Assembly (NCBI RefSeq): GCF_001294645.1
Contig: NZ_CP011868.1
Span: forward strand, 5,208,001 to 5,272,000
Reading direction: 5' to 3'
Length of the DNA: 64,000 bases
From: Pseudonocardia sp. HH130629-09
GTDB lineage: Bacteria; Actinomycetota; Actinomycetes; Mycobacteriales; Pseudonocardiaceae
Shown: in pieces, positions 49,339 through 57,452 of the stretch
How positions within the stretch are numbered: the stretch's first letter is position 1
How the letters are laid out: each line of letters opens with the position of its first letter
Notes under the pieces: generated by a model
What the model was told of the DNA's origin: nothing
Seen by the model: the letters and a program-made list of their open reading frames with translations, nothing else
Database searches by the model: none
Made by a program: the position numbers and the translations under genes

Positions 49339-50205
49339 GTGCCGAGCGTGACGTTCCGTGGACGTACCTGGAACCGGGACCGGGCGATGGTCATGGCGAT
49401 CGTGAACCGGACCCCCGACTCGTTCTACGACCACGGCGTCACCTTCGCCGAGCAGGCCGCCCGGGACCGGATCACCGCGGTCGTCCGGGAGGGTGCCGAC
49501 GTCATCGACATCGGCGGCGTCCCGGCCAGTCCGGGCACCGAGGTCTCCGAGCAGGAGGAGATCGACCGGGTCGTGCCGACCGTGGAGTGGGCGCGCCACA
49601 CGTTCCCCGACGTCGCGATCTCGGTCGACACCTTCCGCGCCGGACCCGCCGATGCGGTCTGCGCGGCGGGCACCGACCTGGTCAACGACAACTGGGCGGC
49701 CGCCGACGCCGGGATCCTCGACGTCGCCGCCCGGTACGGCGCCGGCTACGTCAGCGCGCACACCGACCACGTCGACCCGCGCACCGAGCCGCACCGCCCG
49801 CGCTACACCGACGTCCTGCGCACGGTCATCGACCAGACCGTCGCGCTCGCGGAGAAGGCCGTCGCCGCGGGCGTGCCCGCCGGCGGGATCCTCATCGACC
49901 CGGCGATCGACTTCTCCAAGAACACCCTGCACAGCCTGCAGGTCCTGGGCGGCATCGACGAGATGGTCGCGACCGGCTGGCCGGTGCTGCTGGCGATGTC
50001 GAACAAGACCGTCGTCGGCGAGTCCCTGGCCGTGCCGCTCGAGGAGCGGCTGACCGGGACCCTCGCCGCGACGGCGCTGGCCGCCGACCGCGGCGTCGCC
50101 ATGGTGCGCGCCCACCAGGCCCGGGCCACCCGGGAGACCTGCGAGATGGTCGCCATCGTCCGTGGCGAGCGGAATCCCTCGCGGGCGGTGAGACTGCTCG
50201 CGTGA
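49339..50205 (+). CDS. folP2: Dihydropteroate synthase-like protein (FolP2 type)
   Basis: A 288-residue TIM-barrel protein of the dihydropteroate synthase family. VMAIVNRTPDSFYDHGVTF is the first signature (about 15-33). The second reads VIDIGGVPASPGTEVSEQEE, where true DHPS has D-V-G-G-E-S-T-R-P-G, so the sulfonamide/pABA loop is altered. DFSKNTLHSLQVLGG and LLAMSNKTVVGE follow. This altered pattern is what I recall for mycobacterial FolP2, a paralogue without proven DHPS activity. Function is therefore uncertain. It starts at a GTG and is coupled to the reductase gene by a GTGA overlap. Confidence 0.85.
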   Translation: MPSVTFRGRTWNRDRAMVMAIVNRTPDSFYDHGVTFAEQAARDRITAVVREGADVIDIGGVPASPGTEVSEQEEIDRVVPTVEWARHTFPDVAISVDTFRAGPADAVCAAGTDLVNDNWAAADAGILDVAARYGAGYVSAHTDHVDPRTEPHRPRYTDVLRTVIDQTVALAEKAVAAGVPAGGILIDPAIDFSKNTLHSLQVLGGIDEMVATGWPVLLAMSNKTVVGESLAVPLEERLTGTLAATALAADRGVAMVRAHQARATRETCEMVAIVRGERNPSRAVRLLA

Positions 50206-50966
50206 GCACGATCCACCAGATCTTCCCGGTGGCCGACGCCGGGCCGCTGTCGACCGAGCAGCTCGAACGGCTCTACGCCTACCCGGACGACCGGCTCCGG
50301 CTGTCGGTCAACTTCGTGTCCAGCGCGGACGGGGCCGTCGAGGTCCAGGGCAGCTCGGCCGGGCTGTCCACCCCGCCCGACCGTGCGGTGCTCGACCTGG
50401 GGACCGACCTGGCCGACGTCGTGCTCGTCGCGGCCGGGACGGCCACCGCCGAGGGGTTCACGGGCGTCAAGCACAACGACCGGATGGACGACCGGCGCCG
50501 CCGCTTCGGGCTGTCGGAGCTGCCGTCGACGGCGGTCGTCACCTCGTCGGGGAAGTCCCTCCATCCGTCGTCGCCGGTGCTGACCGACACCGTGGTCCCC
50601 ACGGTCGTGCTCACCTGCGAGTCGGTCCCCGCGGACCTGCGCGGCCGGTGGGCCGACGCCGGCGCCGAGGTCGTGCTCACCGGCGACGAGTCGGTCGACC
50701 TCGCCGTGGCGGTCGCGGCGCTGGGGGAGCGCGGGCTGCGCCGGATCAACTGCATGGGCGGGCCCGCGCTGTTCGGCAGCCTGGCCGAGGCGGGCCTGGT
50801 CGACGAGCTGCGGCTGACCCTCGCTCCGTTCCTCGTCTCCGGGGAGGCCGGGCGGATCGCCCGCGGCGCCGGCATGGATCCGGCGCGCCTGGAGCTTGTC
50901 AGCGTCGTCACCGGGGACGACACGCTCCTCATGCGCTACCGGGTGCGCGAGGCGCCGTCGTCCTGA
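50202..50966 (+). CDS. RibD C-terminal-type pyrimidine reductase family protein
   Basis: A 254-residue dihydrofolate-reductase-fold protein related to the reductase half of RibD: LSVNFVSSADGAVEVQGSSA, DLADVVLVAAGTATAEGFTG and RRINCMGGPALFGSLAEAGL, then VDELRLTLAPFLVSG. In riboflavin synthesis this fold reduces a ribosylaminopyrimidine. Stand-alone actinobacterial members often have unknown substrates. Translational coupling to the FolP2-like gene (GTGA) suggests both act on pterin- or pyrimidine-like compounds. Confidence 0.85.
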   Translation: MSTIHQIFPVADAGPLSTEQLERLYAYPDDRLRLSVNFVSSADGAVEVQGSSAGLSTPPDRAVLDLGTDLADVVLVAAGTATAEGFTGVKHNDRMDDRRRRFGLSELPSTAVVTSSGKSLHPSSPVLTDTVVPTVVLTCESVPADLRGRWADAGAEVVLTGDESVDLAVAVAALGERGLRRINCMGGPALFGSLAEAGLVDELRLTLAPFLVSGEAGRIARGAGMDPARLELVSVVTGDDTLLMRYRVREAPSS

Positions 50967-51027
50967 CGGGGAACCCCGGAGGGGAGTACCCGATCACGCA
51001 CGGCGACGTCTGGGGCAGGATGGTCCC

Positions 51028-51588
51028 GTGTCGCGTCCCTCCAACATGCTGGCGGACGGCGTCGTCGTCCTCAGTCCGCTCGGCTGGGACGACGTGACGG
51101 CCCACCTCGCGGGTGAGGACGCCGAGATCGTCCGCTGGCTCGGTGGCGCACCCGCGACCCCGGCGACCGCCCGCGCCCACGTCCGTCGTGCGATCGAACG
51201 CTGGGCCGACGACGGGCCGAAGCTGAGCTTCGGGATCCGAGTGGACGGCGGCGCCGTCCTCGCCGGGACCATCGACGTCGACCTCGACCCCGCGGGGGGC
51301 CGGGCCGGTCTGTCCTACGGCGTCTACGCGGCGTACCGCCGTCGCGGCCTCGCGACCCGCGCGGTCCGGCTCGCGGCCCGCTACCTGGGCGAACGTGGTG
51401 ACGTGCGGTGGATCTCGATCGACGTCGACCCGCAGAACACCGCATCGGTCGGGGTCGCGCGGAGGGCCGGGTTCCGGTTCCTGCGCCACGTCGTCGACGA
51501 CGAGGGATCCTTCGACCGCTACGAGCTCCTCGTCCGCGCGCCGGTGGTCCCGGCGCCGCCGCCGCGCCCGCGGCACGGCCGCCCCTGA
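51028..51588 (+). CDS. GNAT-family N-acetyltransferase (RimJ/RimL-like)
   Basis: A 186-residue GNAT acetyltransferase: VVLSPLGWDDVTAHLAGED at the N-terminus, the acetyl-CoA loop SYGVYAAYRRRGLATRAVRL (about 98-117) and the closing VDPQNTASVGVARRAGFRFL. The layout is that of RimJ/RimL-type enzymes acting on protein N-termini or small amines. The substrate is unknown. It ends in a Pro/Arg-rich tail. It starts at a GTG 61 bp after the reductase gene. Confidence 0.83.
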   Translation: MSRPSNMLADGVVVLSPLGWDDVTAHLAGEDAEIVRWLGGAPATPATARAHVRRAIERWADDGPKLSFGIRVDGGAVLAGTIDVDLDPAGGRAGLSYGVYAAYRRRGLATRAVRLAARYLGERGDVRWISIDVDPQNTASVGVARRAGFRFLRHVVDDEGSFDRYELLVRAPVVPAPPPRPRHGRP

Positions 51589-51597
51589 GCCCGCACA

Positions 51598-51649
51598 CGA
51601 CCGCCCGCCCGGTGCCCCGGTCGTCGGGGACACCGGACGGGCGTGGTCG
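51598..51649. terminator. Imperfect long hairpin between convergent genes
   Basis: CGACCGCCCGCCCGGTG and CACCGGACGGGCGTGGTCG pair with two mismatches or bulges around a 16-nt loop that can itself pair (CCCCGGTCGTCGGGG). It sits between the GNAT stop and the 3' end of the convergent secreted-protein gene and can serve both. Confidence 0.6.
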
Positions 51650-51687
51650 CGGGTGCCGGTCGGGGGTCCGGCACCCGCGGACCGACG

Positions 51688-52134
51688 TCAGGAGCCGGTC
51701 GGCGCCTCGATGTGCATGACGGCTGGGACCTCGAACAGGGGCAGCGCGCCCGTGTCGTCGACCGACGGGAGGCCGGCGTCGCCCACCGAGGGGAGCTCGG
51801 GCAGGTCGTCCGTGGACGGCAGCTCGGGGGCGTCCTCGGCCTGCGGCGAGGCGGTGGGGAGGTCGTCGGTGCCGGGCAGCGACGGCGCGCTCGGCAGCGA
51901 GTCGGTCGAGGGCAGCTCCGGCAGACCGAGGGCCTCGGCGTCCGGGATCTGCAGCTCCCCGAAGCCGGCGCTGTCCGCGGCGTCCGTCAGGGCGGAGGTG
52001 TCCGGGGCGGCCGGGAGCTCGGGCAGCTCGGGAAGTTCGGCGGCCGAGGCCTGGCCGACGAGACCGGCGCCGAGCGCGGCGATGCCGGCGCCGGTGAGGG
52101 ACAGCCGCAGGGCGGTACGGGCGAGCGAGTTCAT
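51688..52134 (-). CDS. Secreted Pro/Glu/Leu-rich small protein
   Basis: A 148-residue protein with a clear signal peptide (TALRLSLTGAGIAALGAGLV, cleavage after QASA at about residue 32). The mature part is low-complexity and acidic, made of loosely repeated L-P-E/S-L/T-P units: LPELPELPAAP, LPELPSTDSLPSAPSLPGTD, LPELPSTDDLPELPSVGD. No Cys, no anchor motif and no enzyme domain are visible. It is probably disordered and extracellular. The C-terminus (PLFEVPAVMHIEAPTGS) breaks the pattern and may be a recognition tail. An in-frame GTG two codons upstream is an alternative start. It is divergent from the hydrolase gene. Confidence 0.75.
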   Translation of the reverse strand: MNSLARTALRLSLTGAGIAALGAGLVGQASAAELPELPELPAAPDTSALTDAADSAGFGELQIPDAEALGLPELPSTDSLPSAPSLPGTDDLPTASPQAEDAPELPSTDDLPELPSVGDAGLPSVDDTGALPLFEVPAVMHIEAPTGS

Positions 52135-52250
52135 GCGCACGTCCTTCCAAGGGGGATCGGGGGAGCGGAGGGTCGACGGACGACCCTCGCCGGGGGACAA
52201 CGAGATCCACATCAAGCGGTTGCGGTGCGCAGTCGATCGACAGTGATCTT

Positions 52251-52264
52251 CACCCGTACGGGTG
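52251..52264. promoter_or_regulatory. 14-bp perfect palindrome upstream of the secreted-protein gene
   Basis: CACCCGTACGGGTG is a perfect palindrome, near the middle of the 234-bp divergent region between the secreted-protein gene and the alpha/beta-hydrolase gene. It lies 117 bp from the former and 104 bp from the latter. Symmetry and position suggest a regulator site. No candidate regulator is adjacent. Confidence 0.5.
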
Positions 52265-52368
52265 GCAACCTGAGAGGGGTCTCGCACGTATGGGCGAGTG
52301 ATCGTCGCTCCTGAATGCTTCCGGTGGTCCACTCGCGGTGCTCGTACGCGGGGGAGCAGGATGAGGGC

Positions 52369-53529
52369 GTGCGCGCGCCGAGCCCCTCCGTCCGCCACTC
52401 CGTTCGTCCTTCGGTACCCGTCGCGGGTGCGCTGGCCGGGGTCCTGGGCGGGGCGGGAGGCACCGCCGCGGCCGCGATCGGCTGGCACTACTCGACGATC
52501 CTGCTGCACCCGTCGCCGCACCCGGGGTTGCCCGAGCGGGTCGTCGCCGCCGGGGACGGCACCGTCGAGCTGGCGCGGACCCGGCTGTCCGCGCAGCCGG
52601 GTGTGTGGGGACTGCGCGGCCCGGCCGGGCTGGCCGTCGTCGGTCCGGTCCTGGACCGCGGGCGCCGCACGGTCGTCCGTGAGCTCCGTGCGGGCCCGGT
52701 CCCCGCGATCGGCCCCGCCGTGCTCGACGCCGGCCCGTTCGACCCGGACCCGTCCGCACGAGGGCTGCCCTTCGACGAGGTCGAGGTGCCCACCGACCTC
52801 GGGACGGCCCCGGCATGGCGCATCCCTGCCCCGGCCGGAGGGCACCCGCACACCTGGGCGCTGTGCGTGCACGGCCGTGGCGGGACCCGACGCGAGGCAC
52901 TGCGGATCCTGCCCGCGCTGCACGCGGCCGGCCTGACCCAGCTCGTCGTCAGCTACCGCGGGGACGGGACCGCCCCGGAGTCACCGGACGGGCGCTCGCA
53001 CCTCGGCGACACCGAGTGGCGCGACGTCGACGCCGCCGCGGCCTACGCCCTGGTCCACGGCGCGCGCCGGCTGGTGCTGGTCGGCTGGTCGATGGGGGCC
53101 GCGGTGGGCGGGGCGTTCCTCGACCGGTCCCCGCACGCCGACCTCGTCGACGCCGTGGTCTGGGACGCGCCGCTGCTCGACTGGCGTCGCACGCTGCGCC
53201 GGCAGGCCCGCAACCGCGGTCTCCCCCCGACCCTGGCCGGGGTCGCGGCCCGGTTCACCGCACGCCGGATCGGGATCGACCTCGACCGGTTCGACCTGGT
53301 CCGGCGTCCGCCCGCGATCCGTCCCCCGACGCTCGTCCTGCACAGCGACGCCGACACCGCAGTCCCGGTCTCGTTGAGCCGGGACCTCGCCGTGACCGCC
53401 CCGGAGCACGGCTGGCCGGTCACCTACCGGGAGTTCTCCGGGACCGAGCACACCGGCAGCTGGAACGCCGATCCCGACGGCTACGAGGCCGCCGTGACCG
53501 GCTTCCTGCGGACTCTGCGTCCGTCCTGA
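52369..53529 (+). CDS. Alpha/beta-hydrolase, membrane-associated
   Basis: A 386-residue alpha/beta-hydrolase. Residues about 18-36 form a Gly/Ala-rich hydrophobic helix (PVAGALAGVLGGAGGTAAAA), a probable membrane anchor or signal. A middle beta region precedes the catalytic domain from about 165: WALCVHGRGGTRREALRIL, nucleophile Ser in VLVGWSMGAAVGGAFL, acid in LVLHSDADTAVPV and His in FSGTEHTGSWN. The order is that of serine esterases or peptidases. The substrate is unknown. The GTG at 52369 follows GGAGCAGGATGAGGG. Confidence 0.83.
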   Translation: MRAPSPSVRHSVRPSVPVAGALAGVLGGAGGTAAAAIGWHYSTILLHPSPHPGLPERVVAAGDGTVELARTRLSAQPGVWGLRGPAGLAVVGPVLDRGRRTVVRELRAGPVPAIGPAVLDAGPFDPDPSARGLPFDEVEVPTDLGTAPAWRIPAPAGGHPHTWALCVHGRGGTRREALRILPALHAAGLTQLVVSYRGDGTAPESPDGRSHLGDTEWRDVDAAAAYALVHGARRLVLVGWSMGAAVGGAFLDRSPHADLVDAVVWDAPLLDWRRTLRRQARNRGLPPTLAGVAARFTARRIGIDLDRFDLVRRPPAIRPPTLVLHSDADTAVPVSLSRDLAVTAPEHGWPVTYREFSGTEHTGSWNADPDGYEAAVTGFLRTLRPS

Positions 53530-53557
53530 CCCGCTCGTTCCGGGACGGTCCCTGCGG

Positions 53558-53961
53558 TCAGTGGCCGTTCGTCTGCGACCTGCCCTGACCGATCGGCTTG
53601 CCGTGGATCTGGTCGTCGGACGGCGGGGTCGTCGGGACCGGGGTCCCGGGTCCACCTCGCGCTCGCGCTTCAGGAGCGTCGCCCAGCCCCACACCGCGGC
53701 CGCGGTCAGCAGCAGGACGGCCACGATCCACGGGGCCCGGCGCACCCGCGCCGGGGTCGGCTCGACGATCTCGGCCAGCGCGTGGCGGGCGTCGTGCACC
53801 GAGCCGGACACCACGTCGGACAGGTCGGACAGACGCGTCGAGACCCCTCCGGCCACGGCGTCGGTGACCGCGCCACCGGCGATCCGGCCGGCGTCGGCGA
53901 AGGTGTGTACGGCCTCGGTCGCGTCCTTGCGGGCACGGGCCCGCTTCCTCTCGGCACTCAT
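53558..53961 (-). pseudogene. CwsA-like small membrane protein, frameshifted in its C-terminal tail
   Basis: Residues 1-75 are polar and helical (MSAERKRARARKDATEAVHT, then LSDLSDVVSGSVHDARHALA). One transmembrane helix follows (APWIVAVLLLTAAAVWGWAT), then a short tail. Size, topology and position, divergent from ppiA and near crgA, match mycobacterial CwsA, a division/cell-wall protein that works with CrgA and Wag31. Sequence similarity itself is weak. After EREVDPG at about 53645 the natural-looking tail GTPVPTTPPSDDQIHGKPIG to the stop at 53558 lies in another frame. Without a shift the frame stays open into the neighbouring hydrolase gene. One missing base would explain this. The tail is outside the conserved part. 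Confidence 0.6.
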
Positions 53962-54004
53962 GTTCCGGACCTGCTTCCCACGGATGCGGCTGCTTACTGG
54001 CACG

Positions 54005-54550
54005 ATGGTAGTCGTGACGGAACCAGAGAACGCCAAGACGACGGCCGTCCTGCACACCTCCGAGGGCGACATCCGCGTCGTGCTGTTCGGCGACCACGCG
54101 CCGAAGACGGTCGCGAACTTCGTCGGCCTCGCGGAGGGCAGCAAGGACTACACGGGCCCGAACGCCAGCGGCGGAGACTCCGGGCCGTTCTACGACGGTT
54201 CGATCTTCCACCGGGTGATCAGCGGCTTCATGATCCAGGGCGGCGACCCGACCGGTACCGGTCGCGGTGGCCCGGGCTACCAGTTCGGCGACGAGTTCCA
54301 CCCGGACCTCAAGTTCGACCGGCCCTACCTGCTGGCCATGGCCAACGCCGGGCCGGGCACCAACGGCTCGCAGTTCTTCATCACGGTGGGCAACACCCCG
54401 CACCTGAACCGGCGCCACACCATCTTCGGTGAGGTCGCCGACGCCGAGTCGCGGGCCGTCGTGGACGCCATCGCCCAGACCACCACCGGCCAGGCCGACC
54501 GGCCGCTGACCGACGTGGTCATCGAGAAGATCGAGATCGAGCAGTCCTGA
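54005..54550 (+). CDS. ppiA: Peptidyl-prolyl cis-trans isomerase (cyclophilin type)
   Basis: A 181-residue cyclophilin that speeds proline isomerisation in protein folding. IFHRVISGFMIQGGDPTGTG holds the catalytic Arg (about 78), and LLAMANAGPGTNGSQFFITV and HLNRRHTIFGEV complete the fold. No signal peptide is visible, so it is cytoplasmic. The ATG at 54005 is used. A GTG three codons on would give MTEPENAKTT and is equally plausible. Position next to the PH-domain and crgA genes matches the oriC-side order in mycobacteria. Confidence 0.93.
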   Translation: MVVVTEPENAKTTAVLHTSEGDIRVVLFGDHAPKTVANFVGLAEGSKDYTGPNASGGDSGPFYDGSIFHRVISGFMIQGGDPTGTGRGGPGYQFGDEFHPDLKFDRPYLLAMANAGPGTNGSQFFITVGNTPHLNRRHTIFGEVADAESRAVVDAIAQTTTGQADRPLTDVVIEKIEIEQS

Positions 54551-54584
54551 CCTCGCAGGTCTCCGACCACCGAGTGGACCGGCC

Positions 54585-55721
54585 GTGGTGAACGGACGAC
54601 CCGACAGCAGCGGATCCGGGGCATCCGGCGAGCCCGAGGGCGGGCCGGGTTCCCCCGGCCCCGCGGGCACGCCGTACTACCCGGCGCCGCCCGGCTACCC
54701 GCAGCCCCAGTGGCCGCCGCCGGGCGCGCCGGGCGGTCCGCCGTCGGGCGGTCCCGGGCCGGCGACGCCGTACGGGCAGACGCCCTACGGATCCGCGCCG
54801 TACGGACCCTCGCCGTACGGATCCGGGGAGACCGGCCCGGGCGGTGGGCCCGGCGCCCCGCCCGGCCCCGGCGGCGCGACGGTGTGCGTCCGGCACCCCG
54901 ACCGCCCCACCGGGCTGGCCTGCTCGCGCTGCGACCGGCCCGCCTGCCCCGCCTGCCTGCAGCCGGCCCCGGTCGGTCAGCACTGCGTGGACTGCCTCGC
55001 CGAGGCCGCACGGACGACCCCGCGACGACGCACCGTCGCCGGGGCGAGCCGCACCGGGAAGCCGGTGGTCGTCCCCGGGCTGATCGTCGCGAACGTGGTG
55101 GTCTACGTGATCACCGCGGTCACGGCGGGCAGCGTGATGTCCAACTTCCTGTCGCCCCTGTTCGAGGCCGGCGGGCTCGTCCCGCTCCGGGTCGCCGACG
55201 GCGAGTACTGGCGGATCATCACCTCGGGCTTCCTGCACATCGGCCCGCTGCACCTGGCGTTCAACATGTACGCCCTGTGGATCATCGGCCGTGAGGTCGA
55301 GACGGTGCTGGGGCGGGCCCGGTTCGTCGCCGTCTACGGCGTGTCCATGCTCGGCGGAGCGGCCGCGGTCATGCTGTTCAGTGCTCCCAACGGGCTGACC
55401 GCGGGTGCCTCCGGTGCGGTCTTCGGGCTGATGGGGGCACTGTTCGTCCTGCTGCGGCGGTTGAAGCTGCCGACCGGGCAGGTCGTCGCCCTCATCGCGA
55501 TCAACGCCGTGATCAGCTTCAGCATCCAGGGCATCTCCTGGCAGGGGCACCTCGGCGGGCTGGTCTTCGGCGCCGCGGTCACCGCGGCGCTGGTCCACCT
55601 CGGGACGGGGTCCCCGCAGCGCAGGCGGACCCAGGCGCTGGCGGTCTCCGGGCTGACCGCACTCGCGGTCGTGCTGATCGTGGTGCGCGCCGCGGGGCTG
55701 CTCGCGGCCGCGGGCGTCTGA
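54585..55721 (+). CDS. Rhomboid-family intramembrane serine protease with zinc-binding N-terminus
   Basis: A 378-residue protein. Residues 1-95 are Pro/Gly/Tyr-rich and disordered (repeated PYGS/PYGP units). Residues about 98-142 form a B-box-like Cys/His cluster (CVRHPD, CSRCDRPACPACL, QHCVDCL). Residues about 165-370 are the six-helix rhomboid core with the catalytic Ser in GLTAGASGAVFGLMGALF and His in SWQGHLGGLVFGA, plus HLAFNMYALWIIG for the oxyanion-side residues. It cleaves membrane proteins within the bilayer. Substrates are unknown. It starts 34 bp after ppiA and may share its transcript. GTG codons at 54585 and 54588 are both possible starts. Confidence 0.92.
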   Translation: MVNGRPDSSGSGASGEPEGGPGSPGPAGTPYYPAPPGYPQPQWPPPGAPGGPPSGGPGPATPYGQTPYGSAPYGPSPYGSGETGPGGGPGAPPGPGGATVCVRHPDRPTGLACSRCDRPACPACLQPAPVGQHCVDCLAEAARTTPRRRTVAGASRTGKPVVVPGLIVANVVVYVITAVTAGSVMSNFLSPLFEAGGLVPLRVADGEYWRIITSGFLHIGPLHLAFNMYALWIIGREVETVLGRARFVAVYGVSMLGGAAAVMLFSAPNGLTAGASGAVFGLMGALFVLLRRLKLPTGQVVALIAINAVISFSIQGISWQGHLGGLVFGAAVTAALVHLGTGSPQRRRTQALAVSGLTALAVVLIVVRAAGLLAAAGV

Positions 55722-55797
55722 CCCTGCCCCGCCGTCGCCAGGGGTGGGTCCCCGACCTCTCGGCGCTGCGGTGTCCGTGGAGACGCCGGACCGGGGG

Positions 55798-56274
55798 TCA
55801 GGGGCCGGTCGGGCCGGCGTCGCCGGGGCGGTGTCCCGGGCGCAGGGCGGACAGGTCGTCGAACACCTCGACCGGGTCGGCGCCCAGCTCGGCCCGGCCG
55901 AGGATGACGAGCCGCTCGTGGTCGTCGACGTCGCGCAGCTCCAGCTCCAGCAGCACCGACTCGCGGCCCAGCCTGCGGGTCCGCAGCAGGCGCAGGTCGT
56001 CCACCCGGCTCCAGGGCACGTGCCGGGTCCAGGTCAGCCTGCGGACCATCAGCCCCTCGGGACCGGCTTCCAGCCGGGGCTGGGCACGGGTTCCCGACGC
56101 CGCGGCCAGGGCGAGACCGAGCGCCGCGACACCCGCGACGAGCGCGCCGGCCGCCTCCGCCCCGGAGACGAGCACCGCGACCGACCAGCCGGTCGCGGCG
56201 ACCGCCAGCACCCAGAGTGCGACGACCGTGCCCACCGGCGTCGACCACCGAAGTCGATCACCCTGCGTGGTCAT
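55798..56274 (-). CDS. PH-domain (DUF2581-type) membrane protein
   Basis: A 158-residue protein with two N-terminal transmembrane helices (VGTVVALWVLAVAATGWSVA and AGALVAGVAALGLALAAAS) followed by a bacterial PH-like domain (LEAGPEGLMVRRLTWTRHVP, then SVLLELELRDVDDHERLVIL). The order beside crgA and ppiA matches the mycobacterial oriC region, where the homologous position holds a small membrane protein of unknown role. The C-terminus is Gly/Pro-rich. It lies downstream of crgA on the same strand with a DnaA-box pair between. Confidence 0.8.
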   Translation of the reverse strand: MTTQGDRLRWSTPVGTVVALWVLAVAATGWSVAVLVSGAEAAGALVAGVAALGLALAAASGTRAQPRLEAGPEGLMVRRLTWTRHVPWSRVDDLRLLRTRRLGRESVLLELELRDVDDHERLVILGRAELGADPVEVFDDLSALRPGHRPGDAGPTGP

Positions 56275-56280
56275 GCGACG

Positions 56281-56312
56281 TTGTCCACAGGGTCCATCCA
56301 CATGGTGGACAA
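56281..56312. promoter_or_regulatory. Inverted pair of DnaA-box-like sequences
   Basis: TTGTCCACA (56281-56289) is the exact actinobacterial DnaA-box consensus. Facing it is GGTGGACAA (56304-56312), 8 of 9 positions of the reverse complement. The pair is separated by 14 bp in the short gap between crgA and the PH-domain gene. It may bind DnaA away from oriC itself, which is expected to lie some distance away in this gene order. Confidence 0.55.
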
Positions 56313-56336
56313 CTCACATCCGTGTATTTCCGCTGG

Positions 56337-56597
56337 TCAACGCCACCGCATGGTCATGAGAAGGCCGATCACGATGAGTGAGAACCCGATGATGAAGTTC
56401 CAGTTCCCCAGCGCGAGCATGAACGGGATGGACGGACCCGCCAGATAGTTGATCACCAGCCAGGCGAGACCGAGGATCCACATCGCGACCATGACGGCGA
56501 TGTAGGCGGGGTGCGTCGGCCCCGCGACCTTCTGTGGGGTGCGGCTGACCGGGGGAGGGGTGTAGGCCGCCTTCTTGCGGACCTTCGACTTCGGCAT
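56337..56597 (-). CDS. crgA: Cell division protein CrgA
   Basis: An 86-residue protein with two transmembrane helices (YIAVMVAMWILGLAWLVINY and LALGNWNFIIGFSLIVIGLL) after a basic, Pro-rich N-terminus (MPKSKVRKKAAYTPPPVSRT). This is the CrgA family, which recruits peptidoglycan synthesis proteins to the septum and controls division in actinobacteria. Length and topology are typical. It lies next to the PknA/PknB-PbpA-RodA cluster, its functional partners. Confidence 0.95.
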   Translation of the reverse strand: MPKSKVRKKAAYTPPPVSRTPQKVAGPTHPAYIAVMVAMWILGLAWLVINYLAGPSIPFMLALGNWNFIIGFSLIVIGLLMTMRWR

Positions 56598-56796
56598 CTG
56601 ACCTCATCGCCTGTCGGAGTCGGACACGGGTCCGGCCGGTGCGCCGGCCGGGGGCGGGACCTGCGACGGGGCGCCGTGGTCGGGGCCGACCCGGACAGAT
56701 CCGCCACCACGGTAGCGCGGCCGCGTCGCCGTCCGGGTCATCCAGGGGGTACAGGCGTCACACGTCACGGGGACGTCGGGCGGTGCGGAGCGGGCG

Positions 56797-57432
56797 TCAG
56801 ACCCCGGCGACCAGCCCGGCCATCTCGGCGGACAGCCGAACGACCAGGTCCTCCGGTACGGAGCAGCCGGCCTGGCTCAGCCAGTTCGCCAACATCCGGT
56901 GTCCGCCCTCGGTCAGCACGGACTCCGGGTGGAACTGCACGCCGGAGATCGGGAGCTCCCGGTGCCGGACGGCCATGATCAGGCCGGTCTCGGTGTGCCC
57001 GGTCGCCTCCAGCTCCGACGGCAGACCGTCCGGCGGGATCGTCAGCGAGTGGTAGCGGGTGGCGGTGAACGGCGAGGGCAGCCCGGCGAGCACACCGGTG
57101 CCGTCGTGGAAGACCTCCGAGGTCTTGCCGTGCAGCAGCTCGGGCGCCCGCTCCACGACCCCGCCCCAGGCGGTGGCCAGTGCCTGGTGACCGAGGCACA
57201 CCCCCAGCAGCGGGGTGCCGCGCTCCGCTGCGCGGTGGATGACCTCGACGCTGCGACCGGCCCGTTCCGGGGTGCCCGGACCGGGGCTGAGCAGGACGGC
57301 GCCGACGTCGTCGAGCTCGTCGAGCTCGACCTCGTCGTTGCGCCGGACCACCGGGTCGGCGCCGAGCTGGGCCAGGTAGTGGACCAGGTTGTAGACGAAG
57401 CTGTCGTAGTTGTCGACGACGAGGACGCGCAC
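56797..57432 (-). CDS. Glutamine amidotransferase subunit (TrpG/PabA)
   Basis: A 211-residue class I glutamine amidotransferase that supplies ammonia to anthranilate or aminodeoxychorismate synthase. VDNYDSFVYNLVHYL at the N-terminus, the catalytic Cys in LGVCLGHQALATAWGG (about 79) and the His-Glu pair in VQFHPESVLTEGG (about 170) are intact. The oriC-proximal position is conserved in actinobacteria, where it is named trpG or pabA. The synthase subunit is not in the window, so the pathway is not settled. It is the last gene of the minus-strand rodA-pbpA-pknA-pknB run, 20 bp after pknB. Confidence 0.93.
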   Translation of the reverse strand: MRVLVVDNYDSFVYNLVHYLAQLGADPVVRRNDEVELDELDDVGAVLLSPGPGTPERAGRSVEVIHRAAERGTPLLGVCLGHQALATAWGGVVERAPELLHGKTSEVFHDGTGVLAGLPSPFTATRYHSLTIPPDGLPSELEATGHTETGLIMAVRHRELPISGVQFHPESVLTEGGHRMLANWLSQAGCSVPEDLVVRLSAEMAGLVAGV

Positions 57433-57452
57433 TGTTCCTCCCGGAAGGATGG

